Counted from the first letter of the stretch, positions 1 through 8,883 are shown. The stretch: 64,000 nucleotides of DNA from Pseudomonas sp. H9 (GCF_004353925.1 NZ_SMOK01000028.1:1-64000), one strand, 5' to 3'. Notes: a model not told the origin generated them from the letters alone. Numbers and translations: made by a program.

Positions 1-408
1 CATGGTCGGGCCGCCGATGTCGATGTTCTCGATGGCCGTCGGCAGGTCGCAGCCCGGCTTGGAGATGGTGGCTTCGAACGGGTACAGGTTGACGGCGACC
101 AGGTCGATCGGCTTGATGCCGTGTTCGGCCATGATGGCGTCATCGGTGCCACGACGGCCCAGGATGCCACCGTGGATTTTCGGGTGCAGGGTTTTTACCC
201 GGCCGTCCATCATTTCGGCAAAACCGGTGTAATCGGCAACTTCCACCGCGGCGACGCCGTTGTCCTGGAGCAGCTTGAAGGTACCGCCGGTGGACAGGAT
301 CTCGACGCCGAGCTGTTGCAGCTCACGGGCGAATTCAAGGATCCCGGTCTTGTCGGAAACACTGATCAAGGCGCGGCGGATCGGCAGGCGGGTAGTCTGG
401 TCGGTCAT
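1..408 (-). CDS. purH: PurH, bifunctional AICAR transformylase/IMP cyclohydrolase (partial, N-terminal 136 residues)
   Basis: The window edge cuts this gene, and only the first 136 codons are present. They form the MGS-like IMP cyclohydrolase domain at the N-terminus: ALISVSDKTGILEFAREL near residue 13, ILSTGGT, DGRVKTLHPKIHGGIL and NLYPFEATI. PurH catalyses the last two steps of de novo IMP synthesis in the cytoplasm. The chosen start is the ATG at 408. An in-frame ATG at 420 would add MESE, and a GGAA sequence fits the inner start slightly better. It lies about 30 bp downstream of the fis terminator on the same strand, so it either has its own promoter or depends on read-through. Confidence 0.95.
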   Translation of the reverse strand, partial: MTDQTTRLPIRRALISVSDKTGILEFARELQQLGVEILSTGGTFKLLQDNGVAAVEVADYTGFAEMMDGRVKTLHPKIHGGILGRRGTDDAIMAEHGIKPIDLVAVNLYPFEATISKPGCDLPTAIENIDIGGPTM

Positions 409-436
409 TTCAGATTCCATAACGCGGTGGAGTCAG

Positions 437-476
437 CAAAAAAGGCGACCTCATCGAATGGGAGCCGCCTTTTCTG
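437..476 (-). terminator. Rho-independent terminator downstream of fis
   Basis: Read on the minus strand, an AAAAGGCG arm pairs with CGCCTTTT across a loop of roughly 18 nt, and the second arm runs into a T-tract. It sits 15 bp after the fis stop codon and about 30 bp before the purH start. Confidence 0.8.
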
Positions 477-490
477 GTTTGGATGCTTGC

Positions 491-811
491 TTACAACAAA
501 TCGTACTGCTTCAGCTTTTTGCGCAAGGTGCCACGGTTGAGCCCGAGCAGCTCGCTGGCTTTGGTCTGGTTGCCCTTGACGTAATTCATCACGCTTTCGA
601 GCAACGGCGCTTCGACTTCCGAGAGCACCAGGTTGTACACGTCCGTGACGGCCGCGCCCTCGAGATGGGCGAAATAGTTGTGCAGCGCCTTTTCCACACT
701 GCCGCGAAGGGTCTGACCTTCCTCGCTCGGTGTATTCAGGTGCTGTTTCAGGTTGACGTTGTCGCTCACGGGCGTTGTTCCACTCACTAAAGTCTCGGTC
801 ATCATCGTCAT
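491..811 (-). CDS. fis: Fis nucleoid-associated DNA-binding protein
   Basis: The 106-residue product matches the usual Fis length of about 100. The C-terminus is the Fis helix-turn-helix (residues about 75-105: LLESVMNYVKGNQTKASELL followed by GLNRGTLRKKLKQY). The N-terminal half is the flexible beta-hairpin/dimerisation part. Fis bends DNA and modulates rRNA, recombination and growth-phase promoters. Its ATG overlaps the dusB stop codon (ATGA), the conserved dusB-fis operon arrangement of gammaproteobacteria, so translation is probably coupled to dusB. Homology is clear over the full length. Confidence 0.97.
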   Translation of the reverse strand: MTMMTETLVSGTTPVSDNVNLKQHLNTPSEEGQTLRGSVEKALHNYFAHLEGAAVTDVYNLVLSEVEAPLLESVMNYVKGNQTKASELLGLNRGTLRKKLKQYDLL

Positions 812-1821
812 GCGGCCACCCCTTGTCCGTCCTCTGTCTCAAGGCTCTGTTCACGATCGCGGAAAAAACCGCGAACGTTGGCGCACTGCGCTTGCGTATC
901 TTCCAATCGATTGAACTGGGCGCGAAACTCCTTGGCGCCCGGAAGCGTTGCCAGGTACCAGCCGACGTGCTTACGGGCGATGCGTACGCCCATCACATCG
1001 CCATAAAAGGCGTGTAGCGCGGCCAGGTGCTCCAGCAGAATGCTTTCCACTTCTTGCAACTGTGGCGCCGGCAAGCTTTCGCCGGTGCGCAGGTAATGCT
1101 CGATCTCGCGAAAGATCCATGGCCGCCCTTGGGCAGCCCGGCCAATCAGCAAGCCGTCGGCTCCGGTCGCCTGAAGCACGGCCCGAGCCTTTTCTGGCGA
1201 AGTGATATCGCCGTTGGCGAAAACCGGGATCGACACCGCCTGCTTGATTGCCGCGATGGTGTCGTACTCGGCGTCGCCGGTGTAAAGGTCGGCACGGGTG
1301 CGTCCATGTACCGCCAATGCCTGGATCCCGGCCTGCTCGGCAATCTTTGCCACCGTCAGGCCGTTCTTGTTCGCCCTGTCCCATCCTGTGCGGATTTTCA
1401 GCGTGACGGGTACATCCACGGCGGCTACTACCGCGTGGAGGATCTCGCTGACCAAGGCTTCATCTTTCAATAAAGCAGAGCCTGCAGCTTTGTTGCAGAC
1501 TTTTTTTGCCGGGCAGCCCATGTTGATGTCGATGATCTGCGCGCCGGCCTCGACGTTAGCGCGGGCCGCCGCTGCCAGCATTTGTGCATCACCACCGGCG
1601 ATCTGGACCGAGCGTGGCTCGGGATCACCTTCGTGGATCATGCGCAAGCGCGACTTGCGGCTGTTCCACAGGCTCATGTCGCTGCTGACCATTTCCGACA
1701 CCACCAGGCCAGCACCCATTCGTCGACATAGCTGACGAAAAGGTTGGTCCGTGACCCCGGCCATCGGGGCGAGGATCAGGTTGTTCTGCAGTGTGTAAGA
1801 GCCGATGCGTACCGCCGACAT
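808..1821 (-). CDS. dusB: tRNA-dihydrouridine synthase B
   Basis: A 337-residue FMN-dependent TIM-barrel enzyme that reduces uridine to dihydrouridine in the D-loop of tRNAs. Visible Dus features are LAPMAGVTDQPFR near residue 16, the catalytic-loop motif NMGCPAKKVCNKAAGSALL with its Cys around residue 100, KIRTGWD, AVHGRTR, ANGDI and GADGLLIGRAAQGRPWIF. The length fits the family. The ATG at 1821 is preceded by an AGGGAA ribosome-binding site. It is the first gene of the dusB-fis operon. Assignment to DusB rather than DusA/DusC rests on the fis linkage and on the overall sequence. Confidence 0.97.
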   Translation of the reverse strand: MSAVRIGSYTLQNNLILAPMAGVTDQPFRQLCRRMGAGLVVSEMVSSDMSLWNSRKSRLRMIHEGDPEPRSVQIAGGDAQMLAAAARANVEAGAQIIDINMGCPAKKVCNKAAGSALLKDEALVSEILHAVVAAVDVPVTLKIRTGWDRANKNGLTVAKIAEQAGIQALAVHGRTRADLYTGDAEYDTIAAIKQAVSIPVFANGDITSPEKARAVLQATGADGLLIGRAAQGRPWIFREIEHYLRTGESLPAPQLQEVESILLEHLAALHAFYGDVMGVRIARKHVGWYLATLPGAKEFRAQFNRLEDTQAQCANVRGFFRDREQSLETEDGQGVAA

Positions 1822-1951
1822 AGGTGTTCCCTGTTGTGGGGCCGGATCATTAGAGTTCGAAAAAGGGTGGGCATGATACCCGCTCTCGGTGACCGGATAA
1901 AGATAGATTTGGATAAAATCTGAACAACTGCGGCGTTAGGCCGCGAAGTTT

Positions 1952-2036
1952 TAAGCTGCAGGCTCAAGCCGCAAGTAGAGGCAGATCGGTTTACGGTCGA
2001 CTTTTTCTTGTGGCTTGAAGCTTGCCGCTTGTAGCT
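1952..2036. repeat. Imperfect inverted repeat (AGCTGCA.../...TGTAGCT type) between dusB and the DUF3426 gene
   Basis: Arms at about 1952-1975 (AAGCTGCAGGCTCAAGCC...) and 2007-2036 (...GGCTTGAAGCTTGCCGCTTG) are imperfectly complementary, with gaps in the left arm. This resembles the dispersed AGCTTCAAGCTGCAAG-like intergenic palindromes of Pseudomonas and is unlike the other REP elements in this window. It follows the stop codon of the DUF3426 gene and may act as a transcript end. No long T-tract follows. Confidence 0.45.
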
Positions 2037-2043
2037 GTTCAGC

Positions 2044-3330
2044 TCATTCCGGTGAGCGGAATGACAGGCTGTAATTGACTGCCTTCGGGCCTGGGTCGAG
2101 GATGTCCAGGGCGATGTGGATCGGCACCTGGCTGGGCATTTCGCCTTTGCCGGCCAGTTCGCCGCTGAGGTACTCGGCGGGTTTGAAGCGGCGGCTGGCG
2201 ATCAGTTGACCGTTAAGGTCGGCAAAGCGCAGTTCCAGCAGCGGGAACGGCTGGGTGAACGGCGCGCGGTTGTAGATGATGGCATCGACGATCAATGCGC
2301 CGTTGAAGTCCGGGTGGCTGCGAACCACCAGATTGCTGCTTTTGATACGGGCAATGTCGACCCGTGAAGGCACGGTGCAGCCTATTGCCGGGCAGATTTG
2401 CTGGAACCACGGGCGGTATTGGTCCTGGCGGGCCAGTTCGTCGAAGTGGTACCAGATGTACTGGCCAGCCAGGGCTGCGGCGGCCAGCAGCACCAGGAAA
2501 ATCCACAGCAGGCGTTTGCCCCAGTGAGCCTTCGGCTTTTGCCAGTCCAACTGAAGCGGATCGTCCACCAGGTCAAGCAGTGGCTCCTTGCGCGCCGGGC
2601 GGCTGGAGACGGCGCTCAAGCTCGGCTCGTGACGTTCGTGTGGATCGCTCAGTGGGTCGTCCAGGTCGTCATCCGGCTCTTTGGCCGACAAACGCTCCAC
2701 CGGGGCTTCGTCGAGCTCTGACATGATCGGTGGCGTGTGGTGCGGTGTGTCGTCCAGATCGTCATCGAGCACGTCCGGTGTCAGCGTCAACGAGGGCTCG
2801 GTGCGCTCGCCCGGTGCCGGATCGAGGTCCAGTGGTGCTTGCTCGATCAACGGTGGCGATGGCTCTTCGAGCGGTTCTGCCAACGCTTCACGTTCGTTGG
2901 CCGGGGTGCTGAACAGGCTGTCAGTCCACAGTTGCTCGTCGCTTTCCGGCTCGTCGCGCACGGCGCTCAGGCTGTCTTCACGCGGGGTGGTGGCCTTGAG
3001 TTCGGTGATCGGCTGGATCTCGCGTTGCTCAAGGCGTGCCAGTTCCTGGTCCAGATCCAGTTGATCGAGGTCCAGGTCAGCGGCGCTCCACTCATGTTGA
3101 GGTGCAGGCGTGGCGGGTTCAGTGGTTGGTTCCGGCGCCGCAGGCTCAGGGCGTTGCGTCTCGACAGCGGGCTGCTGCGCCGCACTTTGCTCGAGCAGCT
3201 GTTTGGCGGCGTTGAACACCTGCAGACAGGCGCCACAACGCACCATGCCGCGGGCCACGCTCAACTGATTGTGGCTGACGCGAAAGCTGGTCTGGCAATG
3301 CGGGCACTGGGTGACGAAACTGTCGGTCAT
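2044..3330 (-). CDS. Zinc-ribbon and DUF3426 domain membrane protein
   Basis: This 428-residue protein has three parts. Residues 1-45 form an MJ0042-type zinc ribbon with two CxxC pairs (CPHC near residue 9 and CGAC near residue 32). Residues about 50-260 are a low-complexity linker rich in Glu, Pro, Asp and Leu. After this comes a single membrane helix near residues 270-292 (KRLLWIFLVLLAAAALAG) and a C-terminal DUF3426 domain predicted to be periplasmic (LVVRSHPDFNGALIVDAIIY). Its function is unknown. The topology (cytoplasmic zinc ribbon, one TM, periplasmic domain) suggests a signalling or assembly role. It lies 40 bp downstream of prmA and is probably co-transcribed with it. Confidence 0.85.
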   Translation of the reverse strand: MTDSFVTQCPHCQTSFRVSHNQLSVARGMVRCGACLQVFNAAKQLLEQSAAQQPAVETQRPEPAAPEPTTEPATPAPQHEWSAADLDLDQLDLDQELARLEQREIQPITELKATTPREDSLSAVRDEPESDEQLWTDSLFSTPANEREALAEPLEEPSPPLIEQAPLDLDPAPGERTEPSLTLTPDVLDDDLDDTPHHTPPIMSELDEAPVERLSAKEPDDDLDDPLSDPHERHEPSLSAVSSRPARKEPLLDLVDDPLQLDWQKPKAHWGKRLLWIFLVLLAAAALAGQYIWYHFDELARQDQYRPWFQQICPAIGCTVPSRVDIARIKSSNLVVRSHPDFNGALIVDAIIYNRAPFTQPFPLLELRFADLNGQLIASRRFKPAEYLSGELAGKGEMPSQVPIHIALDILDPGPKAVNYSLSFRSPE

Positions 3331-3370
3331 GCGGCGATCCGGGTTGTACAGATAGTTAGTTTAGGCGCAC

Positions 3371-4249
3371 TTAACGGCGGCGGCCACTGATGCGGACCCA
3401 GCCGTCACGAACGGTGATCGGGTCCAGATCGAAGTCTTTGGCGTAGGCGGCTGCGACCTCTTCGCCCTGTTCAGCGAGGATGCCCGACAGTGCCAGCAGG
3501 CCGCCTGGGCGGACCAGCGTCGACAGCTGTGGCGCCAGGGAAACCAGCGGGCCGGCGAGGATGTTGGCCACCAGCACATCAGCCTGCATTGCCGGCATGT
3601 ACTCAGGCAGGTACAGGGCGAATTGCTCGTCGGCAATGCCATTGCGCCCGGCGTTGTCGCGGGAGGCTTCCAGGGCCTGGACGTCGATGTCGGTACCCAC
3701 GGCTTCGCGGGCACCCAGCAGCAGGGCGGCAATCGCCAGAATCCCCGAGCCACAGCCGAAGTCGAGCACTTGTGCGTCTTTCAGGTCCTGGCCGTCGAGC
3801 CATTCCAGGCACAGCGCGGTGGTCGGGTGAGTGCCGGTGCCGAAGGCCAGGCCCGGATCGAGCAGCAGGTTAACGGCATCAGGCTCTGGTGCGGCGTGCC
3901 AGCTTGGTACGATCCACAGGCGTTGCCCGAAGCGCATCGGCTGGAAATTGTCCATCCAGCTGCGTTCCCAGTCCTGGTCTTCAATGACTTCGGCCTGGTG
4001 CTCCGGCAGTGGTGCGTCGGTCAGCAGTTGCAGGTGCGCGAACACTGCTGCGGCGTCGGTATCGGCTTCGAACAATGCCAGCAGGTGGGTATGCGACCAC
4101 AGTGGCGTGGTGTTGAGGTCGGGTTCGAAGATCGGTTGGTCTTCGGCGTCCATGAAGGTGACCGAAACGGCGCCTACTTCAAGCAGGGCGTCTTCATAGG
4201 TTTCGGCTTGTTCCGGGCTGATGGCCAGACGTACTTGCAGCCAAGGCAT
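3371..4249 (-). CDS. prmA: Ribosomal protein L11 methyltransferase
   Basis: A 292-residue SAM-dependent methyltransferase that trimethylates ribosomal protein L11. The N-terminal substrate-binding domain (residues 1-55, MPWLQVRLAISPEQAETYED) is followed by the Rossmann domain with LDPGLAFGTGTHPTT, LDFGCGSGILAIAALLLGA and the NILAGPL motif. The ATG at 4249 is preferred over an in-frame GTG at 4258. It gives the family-typical MPW N-terminus and has AAAGGTG at suitable spacing. Length is normal for the family. Confidence 0.96.
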   Translation of the reverse strand: MPWLQVRLAISPEQAETYEDALLEVGAVSVTFMDAEDQPIFEPDLNTTPLWSHTHLLALFEADTDAAAVFAHLQLLTDAPLPEHQAEVIEDQDWERSWMDNFQPMRFGQRLWIVPSWHAAPEPDAVNLLLDPGLAFGTGTHPTTALCLEWLDGQDLKDAQVLDFGCGSGILAIAALLLGAREAVGTDIDVQALEASRDNAGRNGIADEQFALYLPEYMPAMQADVLVANILAGPLVSLAPQLSTLVRPGGLLALSGILAEQGEEVAAAYAKDFDLDPITVRDGWVRISGRRR

Positions 4250-4343
4250 GGCGGGCACCTTTGGAAAATTCTACAGGGGCAGCGCTAGGCTGCGAGAAGC
4301 CCGCCAGTTTACTTCAGTGCGAAGGGTTTGTGGAATCGACGCT

Positions 4344-4413
4344 GTGGGAGCGGGCTTGCCCCGCGATAGCGATCTGTCAGCCACATCGTATCGCGGGGCA
4401 AGCCCGCTCCCAC
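4344..4413. repeat. REPIN (paired inverted REP elements)
   Basis: GTGGGAGCGGGCTTGCCCCG and its inverted copy CGGGGCAAGCCCGCTCCCAC flank about 30 bp. The element sits between the accC terminator and the prmA start. Confidence 0.9.
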
Positions 4414-4427
4414 CGGACAATCAGGGT

Positions 4428-4465
4428 AAAAAAAAGACCCCGGCCATTGGCCGGGGTCTTTTTTA
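4428..4465 (-). terminator. Terminator of the aroQ-accB-accC transcript
   Basis: A perfect GACCCCGGCC/GGCCGGGGTC stem with an ATT(G) loop is flanked by A-runs on one side and T-runs on the other. It lies 14 bp past the accC stop codon, and the flanking runs could let it work in both directions. Confidence 0.9.
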
Positions 4466-4478
4466 CATCACTGCTGAA

Positions 4479-5834
4479 TCACTCCTGGTTAGCCAGTTTG
4501 TGTTCCAGGTAGTGAATGTTGACGCCACCTTTGCAGAAACCTTCATCACGCACCAGGTCGCGGTGCAGCGGGATGTTGGTCTTGATACCGTCGACGACGA
4601 TTTCGTCCAGGGCATTGCGCATGCGTGCCATGGCTTCGTCACGGTCTTTGCCGTAGGTGATCAGTTTGCCGATCAGCGAGTCGTAGTTCGGCGGAACCGA
4701 GTAGCCGCTGTACAGGTGCGAATCGACGCGTACGCCGTTGCCACCTGGGGCGTGGAAGTGCTTGACCGTGCCTGGGCTCGGGATGAACTTCTTCGGGTCT
4801 TCGGCGTTGATCCGGCACTCCAGGGAGTGACCACGAATCACCACGTCTTCCTGACGGAACGACAGCTTGTTGCCAGCGGCGATGCTGAGCATCTCCTTGA
4901 CGATGTCGATACCGGTAACCATCTCCGAAACCGGGTGCTCCACCTGAACACGGGTGTTCATTTCGATGAAGTAGAAACGGCCGTTTTCGTAGAGGAACTC
5001 GAAGGTGCCAGCACCACGGTAGCCAATCTCGATGCACGCATCGACACAGCGCTTGAACACTTCCTGACGGGCTTTCTCGTCGATGCCTGGGGCCGGAGCT
5101 TCTTCCAGTACCTTCTGGTGACGGCGCTGCAGCGAGCAGTCGCGGTCGCCCAGGTGTATGGCGTTGCCCTGGCCGTCGGACAGGACCTGAACTTCCACGT
5201 GGCGTGGGTTGGTCAGGAACTTCTCGAGGTAGACCATCGGGTTACCGAACGCAGCGCCGGCTTCGGTACGGGTCAGCTTGGCCGAGGCAATCAGGTCCTC
5301 TTCCTTGTGCACAACGCGCATACCGCGACCACCGCCGCCGCCAGCGGCCTTGATGATCACTGGGTAACCCACTTCGCGAGCGATCGCCAGTGCGGTTTCT
5401 TCATCCTCTGGCAGCGGGCCATCGGAACCCGGAACCGTCGGAACGCCCGACTTGATCATCGCGTCCTTGGCCGAAACCTTGTCGCCCATCAGGCGAATGG
5501 TGTCGGCTTTCGGGCCGATGAAGGCAAAACCGGATTTCTCGACCTGTTCGGCGAAGTCGGCGTTTTCGGCGAGGAAGCCGTAGCCTGGGTGGATGGCGGT
5601 GGCGCCGGTCACTTCTGCAGCGGCGATGATCGCCGGAATGTGCAGGTAGGAGTCCTTGGAGGAGGCCGGACCAATACATACCGACTCGTCGGCCAGCCCC
5701 AGGTGCATCAGTTCGCGGTCAGCCGTGGAGTGTACGGCGACGGTCTTGATGCCCAGCTCTTTGCAGGCACGCAGGATCCGCAGGGCAATTTCCCCGCGGT
5801 TGGCAATCAGGACTTTTTCCAGCTTCGCAGACAT
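4479..5834 (-). CDS. accC: Acetyl-CoA carboxylase, biotin carboxylase subunit
   Basis: This 451-residue ATP-grasp enzyme carboxylates the biotin on AccB in the first step of fatty-acid synthesis. Motifs are KVLIANRGEIALRILRACKE at the N-terminus, HPGYGFLAENADFA, the glycine-rich ATP loop AAGGGGGRGMR, GDRDCSLQRRHQKVLEEAPA, FIEMNTRVQVEHPVSEMVTG and GHSLECRINAEDP. The start at 5834 is preferred to 5855 because GGAGAG lies 8 bp upstream and known AccC proteins begin near this Met. It follows accB by 17 bp in the conserved accBC operon. Confidence 0.98.
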   Translation of the reverse strand: MSAKLEKVLIANRGEIALRILRACKELGIKTVAVHSTADRELMHLGLADESVCIGPASSKDSYLHIPAIIAAAEVTGATAIHPGYGFLAENADFAEQVEKSGFAFIGPKADTIRLMGDKVSAKDAMIKSGVPTVPGSDGPLPEDEETALAIAREVGYPVIIKAAGGGGGRGMRVVHKEEDLIASAKLTRTEAGAAFGNPMVYLEKFLTNPRHVEVQVLSDGQGNAIHLGDRDCSLQRRHQKVLEEAPAPGIDEKARQEVFKRCVDACIEIGYRGAGTFEFLYENGRFYFIEMNTRVQVEHPVSEMVTGIDIVKEMLSIAAGNKLSFRQEDVVIRGHSLECRINAEDPKKFIPSPGTVKHFHAPGGNGVRVDSHLYSGYSVPPNYDSLIGKLITYGKDRDEAMARMRNALDEIVVDGIKTNIPLHRDLVRDEGFCKGGVNIHYLEHKLANQE

Positions 5835-5851
5835 CGTTGGCTCTCCGCGGT

Positions 5852-6310
5852 TCAAACGATGGTGAACAGCGGCTGGTCGAACTCAACCGGCTGACCGTCT
5901 TCTACCAGGATGGACTCGATCACACCGCTGGTTTCAGCTTCGATGTGGTTCATCATCTTCATGGCTTCGACGATGCACAGGGTGTCGCCTTTCTTCACGC
6001 TCTGGCCGACTTCAACGAAGGCTGGCGAGGTTGGCGAGGCTTTGCGGTAGAAGGTGCCGACCATTGGCGAGCGAACAACAGTACCGTTGAGTTTTGGCGC
6101 GGCAGGTGCTTCAGCGGCGGCTGGCGCGGCAGCAGCAGGTGCAGCGACTGGAGCGGCAGCGGCCATTGGTGCTGGTGCGTAGTACTGCTGGGCCGGGGCC
6201 TTGCTGTGGCGGCTGATCCGTACGGATTCTTCGCCTTCCTTGATCTCCAGCTCGTCGATGCCAGACTCTTCCAGCAGTTCGATCAGTTTCTTGACTTTAC
6301 GGATATCCAT
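5852..6310 (-). CDS. accB: Biotin carboxyl carrier protein of acetyl-CoA carboxylase
   Basis: A 152-residue protein with an N-terminal helical region (MDIRKVKKLIELLEESGIDE), a flexible Ala/Pro linker (residues about 45-75) and a C-terminal biotinyl domain. The biotin-accepting lysine is in CIVEAMKMMNH, and the hammerhead ends in PVEFDQPLFTIV. It carries the carboxybiotin between AccC and the carboxyltransferase. GGAGTTG precedes the ATG. It lies 98 bp downstream of aroQ on the same strand. Confidence 0.98.
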   Translation of the reverse strand: MDIRKVKKLIELLEESGIDELEIKEGEESVRISRHSKAPAQQYYAPAPMAAAAPVAAPAAAAPAAAEAPAAPKLNGTVVRSPMVGTFYRKASPTSPAFVEVGQSVKKGDTLCIVEAMKMMNHIEAETSGVIESILVEDGQPVEFDQPLFTIV

Positions 6311-6408
6311 TAATCATCAACTCCCAAGGTTCGGTCAGGGGCGTAAATATAAAAACGTGTTAGCAAACGTTTCTTGTGAGCCCTGGCCCATTGGCCAGGT
6401 TCTCGTCA

Positions 6409-6861
6409 TCAGGGCTTTGCGTTAGCAGCCAGGTATTCCAGTGCAGACTCCAGGGCCAGCCGATAACCGCTGGCGCCCAGGCCGCAGATCACCCCTACAG
6501 CAACATCGGAGAAGTAGGAGTGATGGCGAAAAGGTTCACGCTTGTGCACGTTGGAGAGGTGCACTTCGATGAATGGGATGCTCACCGCCAGCAATGCGTC
6601 ACGTAATGCGACACTTGTATGTGTGAAAGCCGCCGGATTGATCAGGATGAAGTCGACGCCTTCGCCACGCGCGGCGTGAATGCGGTCGATCAATTCGTAC
6701 TCGGCATTGCTTTGCAGGTACTGCAGGTGATGGCCGGCTGCGCGGGCCCGTTGCTCCAGATCCTGGTTGATCTGGGCCAGGGTGGTGGCGCCGTAGACGC
6801 CCGGTTCACGGGTGCCGAGCAGGTTCAGGTTGGGGCCGTGCAGCACCAGTAGCGTTGCCAT
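6409..6861 (-). CDS. aroQ: 3-dehydroquinate dehydratase, type II
   Basis: The 150-residue product has the type II dodecameric dehydroquinase fold and catalyses the third shikimate-pathway step. The N-terminus LVLHGPNLNLLGTREPGVYG includes the mobile-loop Arg and Tyr. Further conserved blocks are QSNAEYELIDRIHAA, FILINPAAFTHTSVALRDAL and FIEVHLSNVHKREPFRHHSY. The N-terminal catalytic loop, the NPAAFTHTS block and the HLSN motif are all intact. An AAGGAA ribosome-binding site precedes the ATG. It heads the aroQ-accB-accC cluster common in Pseudomonas. Confidence 0.97.
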   Translation of the reverse strand: MATLLVLHGPNLNLLGTREPGVYGATTLAQINQDLEQRARAAGHHLQYLQSNAEYELIDRIHAARGEGVDFILINPAAFTHTSVALRDALLAVSIPFIEVHLSNVHKREPFRHHSYFSDVAVGVICGLGASGYRLALESALEYLAANAKP

Positions 6862-7033
6862 CTGTGGTTCCTTTTATCGTTAGGCACAAACGTTGCGCGG
6901 CGACTATGCCGTAAACCGGCGGCTAGTGTCTAGATACCAGCAATAGCCAGCACGATGACCGAGATTCGCGCAAAATATATGACTAATTTATTAATTTCGG
7001 TCATTGGTGGTGGCTTTTAGCGGCCAGAAGAAG

Positions 7034-8827
7034 TTATAGACCCAGATCGGCGCGAATGCGCGCCAGGTGCGCTGCAAATTCCCCGGCGTTTGTCTCACCT
7101 ACCACGCGAGCACTGGTTTTTTCGCTGCCGTTCGCATCAAAGAACAGCAGGGCAGGTGGGCCAAACAGCTGATAGCGGTCTAGCAGAGTGCGCTGTTCGG
7201 CATTGCTTTCGGTGATATCAAAGCGCAGCAGCGTGTAGCCCTCAAGCTGGCTCTGGACGTCAGGATGGGCCAGCACTTCGTGTTCGATGACTTTGCAACT
7301 GATGCACCAGTCGGCATACCAGTCCAGCACCACGGGCTTCCCTGCTGCTTTGGCCTGTGCCAGTGCGCTGTCGAGGGCTGCCGGGGTGGTGATCGTCAGC
7401 CAGTCGCTTTGGGCCGTGGCCGTGGCCGTGGCGGTGCTGGTGGTGGTGATAACGGCTTGAGGCAGGGGGCGCAATGGGTCGGTTTGGCCGCTGAGCGCGC
7501 CATACCAGCAGGCCAGGGCATAAACCAGCAGCAAAAGGCCCAGCAACTGAGCCAAGCGTTGTGCCGTGGTTTTAACCGTGAACTCGAGTGCGCCGAGGAA
7601 TACCGCCACGCCCGCACTCAGCAGGCCAACCAGCAACAGCGTCACCTGACCGGGCAGTACCCGGCTGAGCAGGCCGATGGCCAGGCCGAGCAACAGCACG
7701 CCAATGGCGTTTTTGACCGTGACCAGCCAAGGCCCGCTTTTCGGTAGCCAGGCGGCACCGCCGGTGGCTACCAGCAACAGTGGGGCGCCCATACCCAGGC
7801 CCAGGGCGAACAGTTTCAATGCACCGCCCAGGGCATCGCCGCTGGCGCTGATGTACAGCAATGCGCCGGCCAGTGGGGCCGATACGCAAGGCGACACCAG
7901 CAAGCTTGAGAACACCCCGAGAATGGCCGCGCCCAGCAGCGAACCGCCTTTGGTCTGGCCGACGAGACGTTCCAGGCGATGACTGATGGCATGCGGTAGT
8001 TTCAGTTCGAACAGGCCGAACATGGCCAGGGCGAACAACACGAAAAACAGTGCGAACGGTACCAGTACCCACGCCGACTGCAGGCGTGCCTGCAAGTTCA
8101 TGCTAGCGCCAAACAGGCCCATCAAGGCGCCGAGCAGGGCAAAGCAGGCGGCCATCGGCAATACATAAGCCAGCGACAGGCTGAAACCACGCAAGCCGCC
8201 GACCTGGCCGCGCAATACCACACCAGAGAGGATGGGCAGCATAGGCAGAACGCAGGGGGTGAAGGTCAAGCCGACGCCCGCGAGGAAGAACAGCAGAAGC
8301 TCTTTCCAGGTCCAGACTTTTGCCGCCGTTCCCGGGGCCGTGGCGACGCTTGCGTCCCCCGTGCCTTCGATGCTCAGGCGCTCGGTTTCGGGCGGGTAGC
8401 ACAGGCCTTTGTCGGCACAGCCCTGGTAGCCGACCAGCAAGGTAAAGGCGCGCGAGTCATTGGCGGGGCGCGGAATATCGATGTCGAGGATGCCGTGGTA
8501 CACCTCGACGTCGCCGAAAAATTCGTCGTGCTTGGCTTCTCCGGGTGGGATTTGCGCTGTGCCCAGGGCAATGTCGGCCGGTTCGGTGCGGAACTGGAAG
8601 CGGTGTCGGTACAGGTAATAGCCGTCGGTTGCGACGAAGCGCAGCTTGATGTTGTGCGCGTCGCTTTGCACCACGCTCAGTTTGAAGGCTTCATGCACCG
8701 GAAGGAAGTCGGCGCTGTTATTCAGGGAAGGGGCACCGAGGGTTGCACTGGGGCGGTTGTCGAGCAGACCGGCGCCGACGGCGGGCAAGGCCAGTAGCAG
8801 GAAGAGTAGGCAAAGCAGGCGGCGCAT
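7034..8827 (-). CDS. dsbD: Protein-disulfide reductase DsbD
   Basis: A 597-residue inner-membrane protein that moves electrons from cytoplasmic thioredoxin to periplasmic DsbC/DsbG and cytochrome c partners. It has a signal peptide (RRLLCLLFLLLALPAVGAG). The alpha domain holds the redox pair in GCADKGLCYPP. The eight-helix beta domain has membrane cysteines in TFTPCVLPMLP and SPCVSAPLAG. The C-terminal thioredoxin-like domain carries WCISCK. The ATG at 8827 is used because codons upstream of it derive from the neighbouring REP sequence. A short linker between beta and gamma domains is a Thr/Ala run coded by a hexanucleotide repeat (about 7408-7448). Confidence 0.95.
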   Translation of the reverse strand: MRRLLCLLFLLLALPAVGAGLLDNRPSATLGAPSLNNSADFLPVHEAFKLSVVQSDAHNIKLRFVATDGYYLYRHRFQFRTEPADIALGTAQIPPGEAKHDEFFGDVEVYHGILDIDIPRPANDSRAFTLLVGYQGCADKGLCYPPETERLSIEGTGDASVATAPGTAAKVWTWKELLLFFLAGVGLTFTPCVLPMLPILSGVVLRGQVGGLRGFSLSLAYVLPMAACFALLGALMGLFGASMNLQARLQSAWVLVPFALFFVLFALAMFGLFELKLPHAISHRLERLVGQTKGGSLLGAAILGVFSSLLVSPCVSAPLAGALLYISASGDALGGALKLFALGLGMGAPLLLVATGGAAWLPKSGPWLVTVKNAIGVLLLGLAIGLLSRVLPGQVTLLLVGLLSAGVAVFLGALEFTVKTTAQRLAQLLGLLLLVYALACWYGALSGQTDPLRPLPQAVITTTSTATATATAQSDWLTITTPAALDSALAQAKAAGKPVVLDWYADWCISCKVIEHEVLAHPDVQSQLEGYTLLRFDITESNAEQRTLLDRYQLFGPPALLFFDANGSEKTSARVVGETNAGEFAAHLARIRADLGL

Positions 8828-8883
8828 GGCGGTCTCGCTGTACAGAATTGGCAGCATGATACCCCAGGTGGGCGCGAGCTTGC

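Noticed and set aside
4221..5894. 557-codon frame antisense to accC
   Set aside because: It is a shadow of accC, and its first part runs through the REPIN and terminator.
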